6,941 nucleotides of DNA from Eutrophocola sp964601805 (GTDB taxonomy: Bacteria > Pseudomonadota > Gammaproteobacteria > Pseudomonadales > Pseudohongiellaceae). The first letter of the stretch is position 1, and each line of letters starts with the position of its first letter. The stretch covers positions 1-6,941 of the forward strand of contig CAZROW010000102.1 of NCBI GenBank assembly GCA_964601805.1, read 5' to 3'. Under the pieces are notes generated by a model that was not told where the DNA came from, ran no database searches, and was given only the letters and a program-made list of their open reading frames with translations. Shown here piece after piece: positions 5,956 through 6,941 of this stretch. Both the position numbers and the translations under genes were made by a program.

Positions 5956-6931
5956 ACCAATAATACGCTCTGTGCTGGTGCCGGCAGTTATCTGCCTGGC
6001 CAACTTATGTCTCATTGCACACTCAAGTGCCCAGGACTCTAACGATTTGGCCAATGCTGAAATCCATATCCTGCCCGTTAGCGGCAATATCTATATGCTG
6101 GTAGGCCCCATTGGAAATTCAACTGTCCAGATTGGCGATGACGGTGTATTGATCGTGGACACACAGTTCGCTGAGCTCAGTGAGAAAATACTGGCGGCAA
6201 TCCGTACGCTTACTGACAAACCTGTTCGCTATATCATCAATACCCATAGCCATGGCGATCACACTGGCGGTAATGCCCCGATCGCCCAGGCCGGGAGCAC
6301 CATCCAAGGCGGTAATGTATCCGGGGACATTTCCGATGCCGGCATGGGTGCCACCATCATCTCCCATGAAAACGCCCTGTTTGAAATGCTGAGCCAGGAT
6401 CCGCCGCCACCTGCCGATGCATTGCCCTTCGACACGTATTTCCAGGACCAGAAGGACCTGTATTTCAACGGCGAACCCGTTCTGCTTTATGAAGCACCGG
6501 CCGCCCATACCAGTGGTGACTCCATCGTGCATTTTCGCAGTTCCGATGTCATCAGTGCCGGCGATCTGTTTGTTACCACGACCTATCCCTTCATCGATGA
6601 AGCCAATGGCGGAAATATCAACGGCATTATTGATGGCCTGAACCACATCATCAAAATCGCAGTGCCCAAAGAAAAACAGGAAGGCGGCACGTTGATCATA
6701 CCCGGCCATGGCCGCCTGTGTGATGAAGCGGATATCGTGGAATTCCGCGATATGATGACAATAATCCGTGATCGCATTCAGGCAATGATTGAGGACGGCA
6801 TGAGTATGGAACAGGTTGTTGAAGCCGGCCCCACCCGCGATTACGACGGTCGCTATGGCGCGGACAGTGGTTTCTGGACCACCAGGCAGTTTGTGGAAAC
6901 CATCTATCGGAATCTGCAAAATGCAGGCTGA
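5948..6931 (+). CDS. Exported MBL-fold metallo-hydrolase with full dinuclear zinc site
   Basis: A 327-residue protein started at ATG 5948, which has GAAGG 9 bases upstream and is followed at once by a proper signal peptide (H-S-S-A|Q, cleavage near residue 28). The frame stays open upstream to 5591, but that extension lies inside the preceding gene. The MBL fold is clear: G-N-S-T-V-Q-I-G-D-D-G-V-L-I-V-D-T entry strands, H-S-H-G-D-H-T-G-G (His100, His102, Asp104, His105), His187 in A-A-H-T-S-G-D, bridging Asp206 in S-A-G-D-L-F and His254 in I-P-G-H-G. This is the ligand set of glyoxalase II and class B3 beta-lactamases: site 1 His100/102/187, site 2 Asp104/His105/His254. It should hydrolyse an ester, thioester, lactone or amide in the periplasm; the substrate is unknown. 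A C-terminal helical tail follows (M-S-M-E-Q-V-V-E-A-G-P-T...). It is the last operon gene seen; the window ends at its stop. Confidence 0.92.
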   Translation: MIKPIIRSVLVPAVICLANLCLIAHSSAQDSNDLANAEIHILPVSGNIYMLVGPIGNSTVQIGDDGVLIVDTQFAELSEKILAAIRTLTDKPVRYIINTHSHGDHTGGNAPIAQAGSTIQGGNVSGDISDAGMGATIISHENALFEMLSQDPPPPADALPFDTYFQDQKDLYFNGEPVLLYEAPAAHTSGDSIVHFRSSDVISAGDLFVTTTYPFIDEANGGNINGIIDGLNHIIKIAVPKEKQEGGTLIIPGHGRLCDEADIVEFRDMMTIIRDRIQAMIEDGMSMEQVVEAGPTRDYDGRYGADSGFWTTRQFVETIYRNLQNAG

Positions 6932-6941
6932 TCGGGAATCT

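Noticed and set aside
6119..6919. Long open frame (266 codons) antisense to the MBL hydrolase
   Set aside because: It mirrors the codon pattern of a clear metallo-hydrolase gene on the other strand. The product has no recognisable domain.

Overview
The window looks like chromosomal DNA of a Gram-negative bacterium, most likely a free-living (possibly marine) gammaproteobacterium. The evidence is Shine-Dalgarno starts, Sec signal peptides ending in A-x-A|Q, a lipobox lipoprotein, tight gene overlaps and a moderately GC-rich composition judged by eye. The lineage is inferred from the general look of the proteins and was not tested. Every protein-coding gene of ordinary size carries an export signal, so the region is devoted to envelope or secreted functions. 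No mobile element, tRNA, rRNA or CRISPR array was seen.

Left part (1-1070, minus strand): a TPR-repeat periplasmic protein (403-1014) followed by the first 102 codons of a lipoprotein (1-307) that runs off the window. The lipoprotein fragment resembles the N-terminal lead-in of a family of exported metallo-beta-lactamase-fold (MBL) hydrolases. A 15-codon ORF with a very good ribosome-binding site sits just before the TPR gene and its stop overlaps that gene's Shine-Dalgarno, suggesting a leader peptide. A gene-poor stretch of about 320 bases (1071-1391) separates this divergent unit from the plus-strand genes.

Middle (1392-4079, plus): a single large gene for an 876-residue exported protein with a G8 domain and a right-handed parallel beta-helix. 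It matches the CEMIP/TMEM2 (hyaluronan-depolymerising) family along its whole length. A strong rho-independent terminator ends it at 4045-4079.

Right part (4319-6931, plus): a compact three-gene operon with overlaps of 4 and 8 bases. The first two genes encode exported proteins of no named family that I recognise. They align with each other along their length (G-x-W...E-D...R, a Cys pair, W-[IL]-R-R-N-G, E-D-P-V-Y-L), so they are tandem diverged paralogues. The third encodes an exported MBL-fold hydrolase with a full dinuclear zinc ligand set. The coupling of a periplasmic zinc hydrolase to two paralogous partner proteins is the best candidate here for an undescribed functional unit; its substrate cannot be read from the sequence.
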